DNA of 32,037 bases from SAR86 cluster bacterium (GTDB lineage Bacteria; Pseudomonadota; Gammaproteobacteria; Magnimaribacterales; Magnimaribacteraceae), in assembly GCA_022447025.1 (NCBI GenBank), contig JAKUUL010000010.1, positions 1 through 32,037 on the forward strand, in the 5' to 3' direction. Made by a program: the position numbers and the translations under genes. Shown one piece after another: positions 9,672-19,392 of the stretch. How positions within the stretch are numbered: position 1 is the stretch's first letter; each line of letters begins with the position of its first letter. The notes under the pieces were generated by a model, which had not been told where the DNA came from, searched no databases, and saw only the letters and a list, made by a program, of their open reading frames with translations.

Positions 9672-10724
9672 CTATCTACTCATGGAATTAATCCACTTTT
9701 CGATCAAGTTTACTGCTTCAGTGTGCACCAAAGCCCTTCCTGACTCGGGCATCATAACTCCGGGGTCAGTAGAAATCATCCTATATAAGAGGATAGATTT
9801 ATCTGCTTCGCCTGGCACTATTGAGTATTTTAAACTACCACTACCTCTTCCGGTAGCTACAGGACTTTTATTAATTCCTAAATGAAGAGGTCGAATCTCA
9901 TTAAAATCTAGATAAAGAGCGGTTGAATTAGCTACTCCTGATGGCATGTGGCAATGTCCACAGTTAACGGCTAAATAGGCCCGGGCCCTGTCTTGAAGAG
10001 GTACAGAGTTATCTTCCCAGTCTGCAACGGCCTGAATCCCTTTAGGAATAGAGTCAATTACTCCGTGTTCTAATAAATAAGCTAATTGATTTTTCTTTTC
10101 ACCTCTGTAGACCAGATCTTTATCTAAATTTCGAGCTTTGGGTCCAATTGGAGAAATCACATCATTAGTTGAATGACATTCTTTACATTGATTCATATTT
10201 GGAACTCTGTAGCGCACATCCCTGCTCACTCCTTCATGATTTACCCAGGAAGTATTGATCGTTTTTCCCGCTATTTTGATAAAAGCTTCTGTTTGTTCTT
10301 CGTTCCAGGCATAGGAAACAGCTTCCCAACCTGTTTCTTTATGTAACAAAACCCTAGTCTCAAGTAAGTTTGAGCCCAAGTCTAAGTTTCTTTCATCAAC
10401 GGGATAGTAAAAGGTCTTAATCAGAGCTGTGCCCACAGGAAAATCGTAAACCCAATCTTTCTGGTAACTGCCTTCTTTTCCTTCCGGAACATATATAAAT
10501 CTGCTCTTGTAGGAATAATCACTGAACAAAGTAGTGATTAGTTCATACGGATGAACATTTTCAACTGGCAGTTGCTTAGTTTGATCAATAAAAAATTCAA
10601 ATTCTGAAAGTACTTTTGGAAATTCATTGCTCGTAATTTTTGCATCATTTACAGACCAAAGATTCGCGCTCATTAACATGAACGAGATAGCCATAAAATT
10701 TGTTAAAGCAATCTTCATTGCCAC
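9672..10724 (-). CDS. Secreted diheme c-type cytochrome, resembles the SO_2930/HNE_0200 family
   Basis: Signal peptide; two CxxCH motifs (CKECH, CGHCH); downstream MMPESGRALVHTEA; adjacent to beta-helix partner. Confidence 0.85.
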   Translation of the reverse strand: MAMKIALTNFMAISFMLMSANLWSVNDAKITSNEFPKVLSEFEFFIDQTKQLPVENVHPYELITTLFSDYSYKSRFIYVPEGKEGSYQKDWVYDFPVGTALIKTFYYPVDERNLDLGSNLLETRVLLHKETGWEAVSYAWNEEQTEAFIKIAGKTINTSWVNHEGVSRDVRYRVPNMNQCKECHSTNDVISPIGPKARNLDKDLVYRGEKKNQLAYLLEHGVIDSIPKGIQAVADWEDNSVPLQDRARAYLAVNCGHCHMPSGVANSTALYLDFNEIRPLHLGINKSPVATGRGSGSLKYSIVPGEADKSILLYRMISTDPGVMMPESGRALVHTEAVNLIEKWINSMSR

Positions 10725-10730
10725 TAAAGA

Positions 10731-11963
10731 TTAAATTCCTTCAGGGATTTCCATAACTACCGCGGATAAAGGTCTGATCTTAAGGTTATATGGCTCGGTA
10801 TCGGAAGTAGTTACATTGGGGAGGGACAGCATGTATTTAATGGGTTTTAAAGCCATGAAAGACGCTTCTCCGTTGTCAGAAAGCACTAATTTTTCTTCGT
10901 CGGGTTGACCAAAAATCATTTGAGTTAGAGGCAATATCCCATCCCAAAAAATATCCGGCATATTGCCTTCTGAAAGTTCATACAATATACCCGCTATAGC
11001 TTTATCTACGTCTGGGTCAAAACCTCCATTACCAAATCGATTGCCATGAACTTGAATAGATTTGGGATGTGGGTAGTAATTCTCATCATCGGTTTCAGCA
11101 GAATAAGTAACTATTGAAAGGTTTACAGTCCCGTTTCCTGAAATATCATTATCAAAAACTTCCACATCGGAATTTGCCTGAATGATGATACCGGTGCCTC
11201 GGGGTACCTCTCCCACAATATTTCCTTCAGGAGCAAAATTATCTGTGTCGTTATCAACTGCCTTATTCCTAAAGACCCGCACATGATGACCTCCTTGTTG
11301 AGGCAAATCAGGTAGGTCAAAGACCAGGATGCCTCCTGTGTTGTGAGAAGCCACATTGTCGTAGACATCTGCATAATAAGAATTTTCTATCTCTATGCCT
11401 GCTACGTTATAGTGTGCACGACTATTTCGAACGATAATATTTTCAGATTGACCTACATAGATCCCAGCATCGGAAGCACCTATGGCTACACAGCCGTCTA
11501 TAAGGACATCTTTTGACTCAACCGGATATAAACCATATGCGCCATTTGTGCTTTTAGGGCCTCCGGTCCACTCCGTTCTAATATTGATCATGTAAATACC
11601 GTCTGCTCCTATAACTTTAAGAGCATCACCTTTGGCATCCTCTATTGCGAAATCTTTCAAAATAACTTTACTTGAAGTTACCAACAACCCTTGGGCACCA
11701 GACTCTTGTTCAGCAAAACTTAAAACGGTTTTATCCATGCCCGCACCAACCACTTTAACCTCATCAACATCCAATGAAAGACCGTCCGAGAAGCTATAGA
11801 AACCTTCTGCAAGTCTGATGGTATCTCCAGGCTTAGCTAAGATTAAGGCTTCTTGTAATTTTTCTTGTATATCAGGACCATTCTCTATGGCAATAACCTG
11901 AGCACCGCAAATAAGCGAATAAAATAAAACAAAAGGTAATATTAGTTTAGGTTTAATACTCAT
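10731..11963 (-). CDS. Secreted parallel beta-helix repeat protein
   Basis: Signal peptide MSIKPKLILPFVLFYSLICGAQVIA; repeating N/V/I/D rungs (DVLIDGCVAIGASDAGIYVGQSENIIVRNSRAHYNVAGIEIENSYYADVYDN...). Confidence 0.88.
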   Translation of the reverse strand: MSIKPKLILPFVLFYSLICGAQVIAIENGPDIQEKLQEALILAKPGDTIRLAEGFYSFSDGLSLDVDEVKVVGAGMDKTVLSFAEQESGAQGLLVTSSKVILKDFAIEDAKGDALKVIGADGIYMINIRTEWTGGPKSTNGAYGLYPVESKDVLIDGCVAIGASDAGIYVGQSENIIVRNSRAHYNVAGIEIENSYYADVYDNVASHNTGGILVFDLPDLPQQGGHHVRVFRNKAVDNDTDNFAPEGNIVGEVPRGTGIIIQANSDVEVFDNDISGNGTVNLSIVTYSAETDDENYYPHPKSIQVHGNRFGNGGFDPDVDKAIAGILYELSEGNMPDIFWDGILPLTQMIFGQPDEEKLVLSDNGEASFMALKPIKYMLSLPNVTTSDTEPYNLKIRPLSAVVMEIPEGI

Positions 11964-13120
11964 TACACTTTTCTCAATCTATCCGATTTAATGTCTTCTA
12001 CTTTGGTGCAGCCCAATAGAATCATATTATTTTGAACCTCTTCTTTCAAAAGATTGAGAGAACGGTAAGCACCTTCTTCACCCGCAGCTGCCAGACCATA
12101 AAGGTAGGCTCTACCGCCCATACAGGCTTTCGCGCCCATGGATAAAGCTTTTAAGATATGCGTCCCTCTCCTCACTCCACCATCTAGGATAACTTCAAGT
12201 TTATCGCCGACAGCGTCGATGATATCGCCCAGTACCTCAATGGGAGCTGGACAACCGTCCATCTGACGACCTCCGTGATTCGAAACCATAATAGCCGATG
12301 CTCCTACTTCAGCTGCCATTTTAGCGTCTTCCACAGACAATATGCCTTTGATAGCAAATGGCTTATCCCACTGTTCTATCATCCAGGCCGCATCCTTCCA
12401 CGTAACCGTTCTGTCGAATTGACTGTTCATGAAGTCCATGACGGACATGCTTGAAGATCCAGCTGGTACTTTGTGCTCTAGATTCACCATCGAGGGGGTT
12501 GGTGGGTGAGTTATGTAATTGAAGGACCAGTTGATATGCCTGGCGATATTCATGTATCCACTCAAACCTAATTTAGGTGGGACTGTCATTCCAGTCACTA
12601 AATCTCTTTCTCTTCTGCCATTACTAGGAACATCCACTGTAAGACACAAAGCATCGTAATTCGCGTCTTTGCATCTTTGAATGTATTCCTGTGACAAGCT
12701 CCTGTCTTTTAACACATAAATCTGAAACACTTTTGGTCCATCAGATGCCTTCGCTACATCTTCAATAAGCGTAGTAGATATGGTGGATAGACAAAATATA
12801 GTTCCTGTTCTTGCTGCAGCTCTGGCTGCGCCGCCTTCTCCGTCTGGATGAAACAAACGATGATAGCCGGTGGGTGAACAGATAAAGGGCCAATCTATTT
12901 TTTGACCTAAGACTGTTGTTGAAGTGTCTATCTTGTCTACATCTACGAGAAATCTTGGAACCAATTCAAATTGTTCAAATGCAGAAGTGTTTTGTCGATA
13001 AGTCCATTCATCTTCAGCAGCGCCGTCTATGTAATGAAACATTGGTGCAGGAAGTCGCTTTTCAGCTAGGTCCCTAAAGTCCATGACCTTATGGCATGAA
13101 TCCAGTTTTCTTTTAGACAC
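11963..13120 (-). CDS. FMN-dependent alpha-hydroxy-acid dehydrogenase (lactate dehydrogenase/oxidase-like)
   Basis: VSNHGGRQMDGCPAPIE, DGGVRRGTHILKALSMGAKACMGGRAYLYGLAAAGEEG family signatures; GTG start overlapping the upstream TAG. Confidence 0.92.
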   Translation of the reverse strand: MSKRKLDSCHKVMDFRDLAEKRLPAPMFHYIDGAAEDEWTYRQNTSAFEQFELVPRFLVDVDKIDTSTTVLGQKIDWPFICSPTGYHRLFHPDGEGGAARAAARTGTIFCLSTISTTLIEDVAKASDGPKVFQIYVLKDRSLSQEYIQRCKDANYDALCLTVDVPSNGRRERDLVTGMTVPPKLGLSGYMNIARHINWSFNYITHPPTPSMVNLEHKVPAGSSSMSVMDFMNSQFDRTVTWKDAAWMIEQWDKPFAIKGILSVEDAKMAAEVGASAIMVSNHGGRQMDGCPAPIEVLGDIIDAVGDKLEVILDGGVRRGTHILKALSMGAKACMGGRAYLYGLAAAGEEGAYRSLNLLKEEVQNNMILLGCTKVEDIKSDRLRKV

Positions 13121-14037
13121 TAACCTTTTTCGTTCTGGATTAACTCAAACATTTTCATGGCTTGTTCTCCACCTTGATAACAAGGCTTTGCATCTTTCAT
13201 ATCTGAGATCTGATCCCAATTTGAAGCAATATTTTCTGCAGTCATGTCTTCACCTGTTCCAAGATTAATGCCCATGGTTTCGTGAATCATAACTCTGGCA
13301 AAGACCCCTGCGCCAGCTGCCATAATTACTCCTGTGGGAGCATCCTCTGAAACCATATAAGTTACTGCTGGAGTAACAAAATCTGGTTTTATTTGGTCTA
13401 AAACATCTGACATACCAGGCAATTCTTCAGTCATTCTGGTTCCAGCGAAAGGTGCAAGTGCATTGCACTTAATGTTGTATTTAGCTCCTTCCAATTTCAG
13501 AGTATTAATTAGTCCAACCACCCCCATTTTGGCAGAACCGTAATTAGTTTGGCCAAAATTACCGTAGAGACCGCTTGAAGATGAAGTCACTACGATTCTT
13601 CCGTAGTTCTGCTCTCTCATGATCTCCCAAACAGCTTTTGTGCAATTGACTGTTCCCATTAAATGCACTTCAAGAACCATCCTAAAATCGTCGTCTTCTA
13701 CCTTTGTAAAACTTTTATCCCTCAAGATACCGGCATTATTAATCAAGATATCAATCCTGCCGTAAGCGTCCATTACTTCCTTGACCATCGCTTCTACCTG
13801 ACCTTTGTCTGTAACGCTGGCACCATTTGACATGGCTTCTCCGCCTGCAGCTTTTATTTCTTCCACAACCGCTTCTGCTGGTGAGAGAGAACCTCCAGTG
13901 GACCCGTCTACGCTACCTCCAAGATCATTAACCACTACTTTAGCGCCTCTTTTAGCTAAATCTAAAGCATGGCAACGTCCTAAACCTCCGCCCGCACCAG
14001 TGATGATAGCAACTTGATCTTTAAAAGTTATAGCCAT
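13120..14037 (-). CDS. Short-chain dehydrogenase/reductase (hydroxyacyl-CoA dehydrogenase-like, HSD17B4-type)
   Basis: TGAGGGLGRCHALDLAKRGAKVVVNDLGG, NNAGILRDKSF, YGSAKMGVVGL; strong ribosome-binding site AGGAG upstream. Confidence 0.92.
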   Translation of the reverse strand: MAITFKDQVAIITGAGGGLGRCHALDLAKRGAKVVVNDLGGSVDGSTGGSLSPAEAVVEEIKAAGGEAMSNGASVTDKGQVEAMVKEVMDAYGRIDILINNAGILRDKSFTKVEDDDFRMVLEVHLMGTVNCTKAVWEIMREQNYGRIVVTSSSSGLYGNFGQTNYGSAKMGVVGLINTLKLEGAKYNIKCNALAPFAGTRMTEELPGMSDVLDQIKPDFVTPAVTYMVSEDAPTGVIMAAGAGVFARVMIHETMGINLGTGEDMTAENIASNWDQISDMKDAKPCYQGGEQAMKMFELIQNEKG

Positions 14038-14065
14038 AATTACTCCTAATAAATTTTAGGCGCTA

Positions 14066-14094
14066 ATAGTACAGGAACCTAGTTTCTTTGTGAA
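14066..14094 (-). promoter_or_regulatory. Candidate sigma70 promoter for the nine-gene cluster
   Basis: Minus strand TTCACA - 17 nt - TACTAT (-35 at 14089-14094, -10 at 14066-14071), located between the patB-like stop and the SDR start. Confidence 0.5.
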
Positions 14095-15224
14095 AAAGCT
14101 TTTTTTATTCTAGATAAAGCTTCTTCTAGCCTGGATCTTGGACAACCAAAATTTAAACGAACGAATTGACTGTCGCCAAACCATTCCCCTCTATGAACGC
14201 CAACCCCTGCGTTAATAAAGAAATCCGATGGATCATCTAATCCTGTTTTAGAACAATCTATCCAGGCAAGGTAAGTTGCTTCTGGTCCGTATAAGGAGAG
14301 TCCTTCAATTTTAGATATCTCTTCTTTAAGTAACTTTCTATTCTCTCCGAGGTATTGCATAAGCTCCTGATACCAAGGCTCTCCGTATTTGTAGGCAGCT
14401 TCTGCTGCTGTGTAAGCAAAAACACCAATATGAGCCGCTATTCCTCTCATGTTTCGCCTAAACTCTTGTCGAAGCTCGGGATTTGGAATAATTGCTGCTC
14501 CACAAGGCAGTCCTTGCATATTAAAAGTTTTAGTGGGAGACAACAAAGTAATTGAATTGTTTAGTGCGTATTCATTGGTCTGCGCCAAGTGTAAGTGTTT
14601 TCTGCCTGGTTCAAAGATCAAATCTGAATGAATTTCGTCTGCACATATTATGGTTTGATTTTTCTCACATATATCTACCAATTTTTTTATTTCTTCTTGA
14701 TTGAATACTGTTCCGCCAGGATTATGAGGATTGCAGAAAAAGAACATTTTAATTTCTTCACTCATCAGCTGTTCTATGGATTCATAGTCTAGTTCTAATC
14801 TTCCTTCAACATTTTTTAGATCCGTATTTAACCTCCCTCTATTCATATTGTCTGAAGCATAAACAAAAGGTCTATAAATTGGTGACGGTGTCATGACCAT
14901 ATCACCAGGACTTAGAGCTGTTCGACAAGCCACATTCAATCCGACGACCACTCCAGGCATCCAAGTCACCCATTCCGGATCAATTTCCCATCCTGATTTA
15001 TCAACCAACCTTTTTTGCAGTAAAGAAGTCAATTCAGCTGGTCTTTCTGTGTAACCAAAGATTCCCTGGTCAACTCTCTTTTTAATGGCTTCAGTCACCT
15101 CAGGAGGACATTGGAAGTCCATATCAGCGACCCACATAGGAAGGATATTGGGATCATCAAACTTTAGCCATTTCGTGCTTCTCGTTTCTATACGATCTAT
15201 TATGCTGTCAAAGTCATATTTCAT
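14079..15224 (-). CDS. PatB/MalY-type PLP-dependent aminotransferase / cystathionine beta-lyase-like
   Basis: MKYDFDSIIDRIETRSTKWLKFD...LPMWVADMDF, NPHNPGG, SPTKTFNMQGL (PLP lysine), RLNFGCPRSRLEEAL. Confidence 0.92.
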   Translation of the reverse strand: MKYDFDSIIDRIETRSTKWLKFDDPNILPMWVADMDFQCPPEVTEAIKKRVDQGIFGYTERPAELTSLLQKRLVDKSGWEIDPEWVTWMPGVVVGLNVACRTALSPGDMVMTPSPIYRPFVYASDNMNRGRLNTDLKNVEGRLELDYESIEQLMSEEIKMFFFCNPHNPGGTVFNQEEIKKLVDICEKNQTIICADEIHSDLIFEPGRKHLHLAQTNEYALNNSITLLSPTKTFNMQGLPCGAAIIPNPELRQEFRRNMRGIAAHIGVFAYTAAEAAYKYGEPWYQELMQYLGENRKLLKEEISKIEGLSLYGPEATYLAWIDCSKTGLDDPSDFFINAGVGVHRGEWFGDSQFVRLNFGCPRSRLEEALSRIKKAFSQRN

Positions 15225-15268
15225 AATTTGCGGTATGGTACTCTAAAATATTCTTTCAAGCTTCCCTA

Positions 15269-15297
15269 TTGCTACAAAAGATATCAATAGTTAGACT
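15269..15297 (+). promoter_or_regulatory. Possible promoter for thiolase-like/mdh unit
   Basis: TTGCTA - 17 nt - TAGACT in the divergent intergenic region. Confidence 0.3.
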
Positions 15298-15323
15298 TCT
15301 CGCGCTAAAAATAATAATTATTT

Positions 15324-16877
15324 ATGAGTAATTTACATTCTCAAGTAAATGACAATACCCCTGTATTAGTTGGATGTTCCCAGTACTTAGATAAGAAAGG
15401 TCCTGAAGGTCTTAATTATTTAGATATTTTAAAAATAGCTTGTGAAAAAGCCTTAAACGATTGTGAAGCCAAGGTTAGCTTAAAAGATCATCTAGACACT
15501 ATTTCTGTAATTCGTTTTACCGGTGATACACCAAACAGAGATTCAGCAACAACTGACCTGTGGGGATACTCAAATATGCCCAGGAGCTTGGGTAATTCAC
15601 TGGGTGTAAGTGTTCCTAATGAGATTTATACAACCACTGGCGGAAATTCACCTCAACTTCTACTTAATGAGATTTGTAATCGCATTAAAGATCAAAAAAT
15701 GGATTGTGCTCTTCTAACCGGAGGAGAAGCTTTAGATACTTTTGTTTCTAGATTAAAAGATGGCCTGGAAGTTAACTGGGGAGATAATCCAGGAGGAGAA
15801 CCTGAATCATTAGGAAGTCAAAGAGACCTGGGAAGTGAATTCGAAAAGAAACATGGTATTTTTGAGCCTTCTTCAGTTTATCCTTTATTTGCTAACAGCA
15901 TTCGAGGCAATGAAGGTAAAAGCGCCAATCAACACCAGGAAGATATAGGTAATTTATTCAGTCGTTTTTCTGAAATAGCTTCAGAAAATGAATTTTCTTG
16001 GTTCAAAATTCATAGATCTGTTGAAGAAATAGTTGAAGCAACACCTCAAAATAGAATGGTGAGCTTTCCCTATACCAAATACATGAATTCAATTATCAGA
16101 GTAAATCAGTCTGCTGCTTTGGTAATTACATCTGCTAAAAAGGCCAAGGAATTAGGGATACCCACTTCAAAATGGATTTTTATGCATGGCGCTGGATGTA
16201 TCAATGATATTTGGAACATTACTGAAAGAGAAAACCTTTACTCCTCTCCAGCTATTAGAAAATGTGCTGAAGCAATCTTTAGCAAAGCAGGTCGTACTCA
16301 ATCAGATGTTTCTTTTTACGATCTATACTCTTGTTTTCCTAGCGCAGTTCAAATTGCTAAAAAAGAAATAGGCATACCAGACAAAGACACTAGAGACCTG
16401 ACCGTCACAGGAGGTTTGCCTTATTACGGAGGACCAGGCAGTGCTTATGTGGTCAACTCTTTAGCGAGTATGGTTAATAAATTGAGAGAAAATCAAGGCA
16501 GTTATGGACTGGTTAATGCTAATGGATGGTTCCTGACCAAACACGGACTGGGGATATTCTCTTCCAATCCTTTTTTAGGAGAATGGAACCAAGTTGTAGA
16601 TTCTTCACTTTTACAAAAGGAAATAGAAAGTTTAGAGCACCCTGAATTTATCGAAGAAGCAAACGGTAGAGGTTCTATAGAAACCTATACAGTGGTGAAC
16701 TCAAGAGAAGGTCCAACTAAGGCTATTATCATAGGTCGCATGGAAGACGGGAAAAGATTTGTTGCTAACACCGAAAGAAATGAAAATCTTTTGACTAAAA
16801 TGATGCAGAAAGAAATGTTAAACGCCACAGGTACTGTAAAATTTGATAATTCACGAAATATTTTCCAACCTGATTAG
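15324..16877 (+). CDS. Thiolase-like / acetyl-CoA acetyltransferase family protein (atypical)
   Basis: SFYDLYSCFPSAVQIA, TGGLPYYGGPGSAYV, NGWFLTKHGLG; 517 aa. Confidence 0.8.
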   Translation: MSNLHSQVNDNTPVLVGCSQYLDKKGPEGLNYLDILKIACEKALNDCEAKVSLKDHLDTISVIRFTGDTPNRDSATTDLWGYSNMPRSLGNSLGVSVPNEIYTTTGGNSPQLLLNEICNRIKDQKMDCALLTGGEALDTFVSRLKDGLEVNWGDNPGGEPESLGSQRDLGSEFEKKHGIFEPSSVYPLFANSIRGNEGKSANQHQEDIGNLFSRFSEIASENEFSWFKIHRSVEEIVEATPQNRMVSFPYTKYMNSIIRVNQSAALVITSAKKAKELGIPTSKWIFMHGAGCINDIWNITERENLYSSPAIRKCAEAIFSKAGRTQSDVSFYDLYSCFPSAVQIAKKEIGIPDKDTRDLTVTGGLPYYGGPGSAYVVNSLASMVNKLRENQGSYGLVNANGWFLTKHGLGIFSSNPFLGEWNQVVDSSLLQKEIESLEHPEFIEEANGRGSIETYTVVNSREGPTKAIIIGRMEDGKRFVANTERNENLLTKMMQKEMLNATGTVKFDNSRNIFQPD

Positions 16878-16889
16878 AAGGAGAAGTAA

Positions 16890-17888
16890 ATGAAAGAAAT
16901 TAATGTTGCTGTTACCGGAGGAGCGGGTCAAATTGCTTATTCCTTACTTCCTAGGTTGGTTAGTGGAGAAACTTTTGGGGTTGATACAAAAGTGAATCTT
17001 AGACTGATAGAAATTCCTCAAGTTGTAGACAAGCTTGAAGGAACCATCATGGAACTGATTGATTGTGGATTTGAACAGACAGGATCCTTGCTTGCGACAG
17101 CGGATATTAAAGAAGGAGTTAAGGATGCACATTGGGTCCTTTTAGTTGGCAGCATTCCAAGAGGAATAGTGGTCGATGGGAAGAAAATTGAAGAAAGAAG
17201 TGATCTACTAAAAATCAATGGGGGTATTTTCACTGACCAAGGCGAGGCAATAGGTAAATTAGCGCAAGAAGATGCAAAAATTTTAGTAGTAGGCAATCCA
17301 GCCAATACAAATGCGCTAATTGGAAGAACAAAGTCTGAAAATCCTGCACAGAGTTGGTTTGCCATGACTGCGCTCGATGCCAATAGGGCTAAAGCACAAT
17401 TAGCTGAAAAAGCAGGTGCAGAAATAAGTTCAGTGACTAACATGACAGTTTGGGGAAATCATAGCCCTACTATGTATCCTGATCCTTACAACGCGCAAAT
17501 TGATGGAGTAAGTGCAGTTGAAGTGATAAATGACCTAGATTGGGTTGAAAACGAATACTTACCTCTTGTGCAACAAAGAGGAAAAGCAGTAATTGATGCG
17601 AGGGGCGCCTCCTCTGCAGCTTCAGCAGCTAATGCTGCTATAGATACTGTTAAGGCTGTTGATAATAAGACTGAGGAAGGAGATTGGTTTAGCGCAGCGG
17701 TTCCAAGTGATGGAAGTTATGGGATACCTGAAGACTTAATTTTTGGTTTCCCCTTAACTTCTAATGGCCAGGGTAAAATTGACATAGTCCAAGGTATTGA
17801 GCTCAATGATTTTGCTCAAGCAAAAATCAAAATTACTACCGACGAACTATTATCTGAAAAAGAAGCTGTAAAAGATCTCTTAGACTAA
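16890..17888 (+). CDS. mdh: Malate dehydrogenase
   Basis: VTGGAGQIAYSLLPRLVSG, VVGNPANTNALI, NMTVWGNHSPTMYPD. Confidence 0.93.
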   Translation: MKEINVAVTGGAGQIAYSLLPRLVSGETFGVDTKVNLRLIEIPQVVDKLEGTIMELIDCGFEQTGSLLATADIKEGVKDAHWVLLVGSIPRGIVVDGKKIEERSDLLKINGGIFTDQGEAIGKLAQEDAKILVVGNPANTNALIGRTKSENPAQSWFAMTALDANRAKAQLAEKAGAEISSVTNMTVWGNHSPTMYPDPYNAQIDGVSAVEVINDLDWVENEYLPLVQQRGKAVIDARGASSAASAANAAIDTVKAVDNKTEEGDWFSAAVPSDGSYGIPEDLIFGFPLTSNGQGKIDIVQGIELNDFAQAKIKITTDELLSEKEAVKDLLD

Positions 17889-19378
17889 TCTTTACCTTTC
17901 GGTTTAAGTTGGGGGAATAAAAGCACATCTCGTATAGACGTGGCCCCTGTAAAGAGCATAACTAGCCTGTCAATGCCAACTCCTACGCCTGCACATGGCG
18001 GAAGGCCATACTCTAAAGCCTCTACATAATCTTCGTCATAACCCATGGCTTCTTTGTCGCCAGAGTCTTGCTGCTTAACTTGTTGTTTAAATCTCTCTGC
18101 TTGTTCATCTGGATCATTAAGCTCAGAAAATCCATTGGCAATTTCTTTTCCACCTATAAACAATTCAAAACGATCAACATAATCTGGGTTATCGTCTTGT
18201 GTTCTCGAAAGAGGAGATACATCTTTAGGGTACCCCACTATAAAAGTAGGCTTATCAAGTTCGCCCTCTACGCCCTTCTCAAATATTTCTAATTGCAGCT
18301 TACCGTCAGAGGAGTCTTTTATGTTCTCCACTTCTAGCTTCTTAGCTATCTTCTCTAGCTCTTTCCTATCTTCTAGTTGATCTTTCTTAACACCGAGATA
18401 TTTAACGATGGAATCAACTAATGTTAGCTTCTGAAAAGACTTTGATAGGTCATACTTCTTTTTATTTTGTTCAATAACGGTTTTTCCCAAAACCCTCTCT
18501 GCCAATGTTCTTATTAGCGATTCCATAAAATTCATTTGGTCTTCGTAATCGGCGTAAGCCGTATAAAATTCAAGCATAGTGAATTCAGGATTGTGTTTTG
18601 TGGATAAGCCCTCATTTCTAAAATTCCTATTGATCTCAAATACTTTTTCTATTCCTCCTACAACCAGCCTTTTAAGGTATAGCTCGGGAGCAACTCTCAA
18701 ATACAAATCCATATCGAGGGCATTATGGTGGGTCTGAAATGGTCTGGCTGTGGCCCCTCCTGGTATCGGGTGCATCATGGGAGTCTCAACTTCCAAGTAA
18801 CCTTCTTCAATAAAGATATTGCGTATTTCACTTAAAATTTTACTTCGCTTCTTAAAAACCTCGAGACTTTCAGGATTGGTTAAGAGATCTAAATACCTTT
18901 TTCTATATCTCTGTTCTGTATCAACTAAACCGGCATGCTTCTCTGGTAAAGGCTTTAAAGATTTTGTTAAAAGAAAAATACTATTGGCTTCAACCGTTAA
19001 TTCATTGGTTTTGGTTTTAAATAGCTCTCCTTTAAGACCTACCACATCTCCTAAATCCCATTTCTTGAATTCCTTATATGCCTCTGCCCCCAGGTTATCT
19101 GCCTTAATGTAAGCCTGAATTTGCCCAGAAAGATCCTGAATGGTAATGAAACTGGCCTTGCCCATTACACGCTGCAACATTACTCTGCCCGCTACTGAGA
19201 CTTCTACTTTTTTACTTTGTAATTTATCTTTCTCAAAAGAATCATAAGCAGCATGTAGCTCCCCTGCTAACGCGTCCCTCCTAAAGTCATTTGGAAAGGC
19301 ATTACCTTTCGACCTTAAGTCATCGAGTTTAGCTCTTCTTAAAGCTAAGAGTTCATTTTGTGAAATTTCTTCTGTCAT
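17885..19378 (-). CDS. lysS: Lysyl-tRNA synthetase, class II
   Basis: FLEVETP-type motif (YLEVETPMMHPIPGGATARPF), RNEGLSTKHNPEFTMLEFY, GVGVGIDRLVMLFT. Confidence 0.97.
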   Translation of the reverse strand: MTEEISQNELLALRRAKLDDLRSKGNAFPNDFRRDALAGELHAAYDSFEKDKLQSKKVEVSVAGRVMLQRVMGKASFITIQDLSGQIQAYIKADNLGAEAYKEFKKWDLGDVVGLKGELFKTKTNELTVEANSIFLLTKSLKPLPEKHAGLVDTEQRYRKRYLDLLTNPESLEVFKKRSKILSEIRNIFIEEGYLEVETPMMHPIPGGATARPFQTHHNALDMDLYLRVAPELYLKRLVVGGIEKVFEINRNFRNEGLSTKHNPEFTMLEFYTAYADYEDQMNFMESLIRTLAERVLGKTVIEQNKKKYDLSKSFQKLTLVDSIVKYLGVKKDQLEDRKELEKIAKKLEVENIKDSSDGKLQLEIFEKGVEGELDKPTFIVGYPKDVSPLSRTQDDNPDYVDRFELFIGGKEIANGFSELNDPDEQAERFKQQVKQQDSGDKEAMGYDEDYVEALEYGLPPCAGVGVGIDRLVMLFTGATSIRDVLLFPQLKPKGKD

Positions 19379-19392
19379 TACGCATACTTTAA

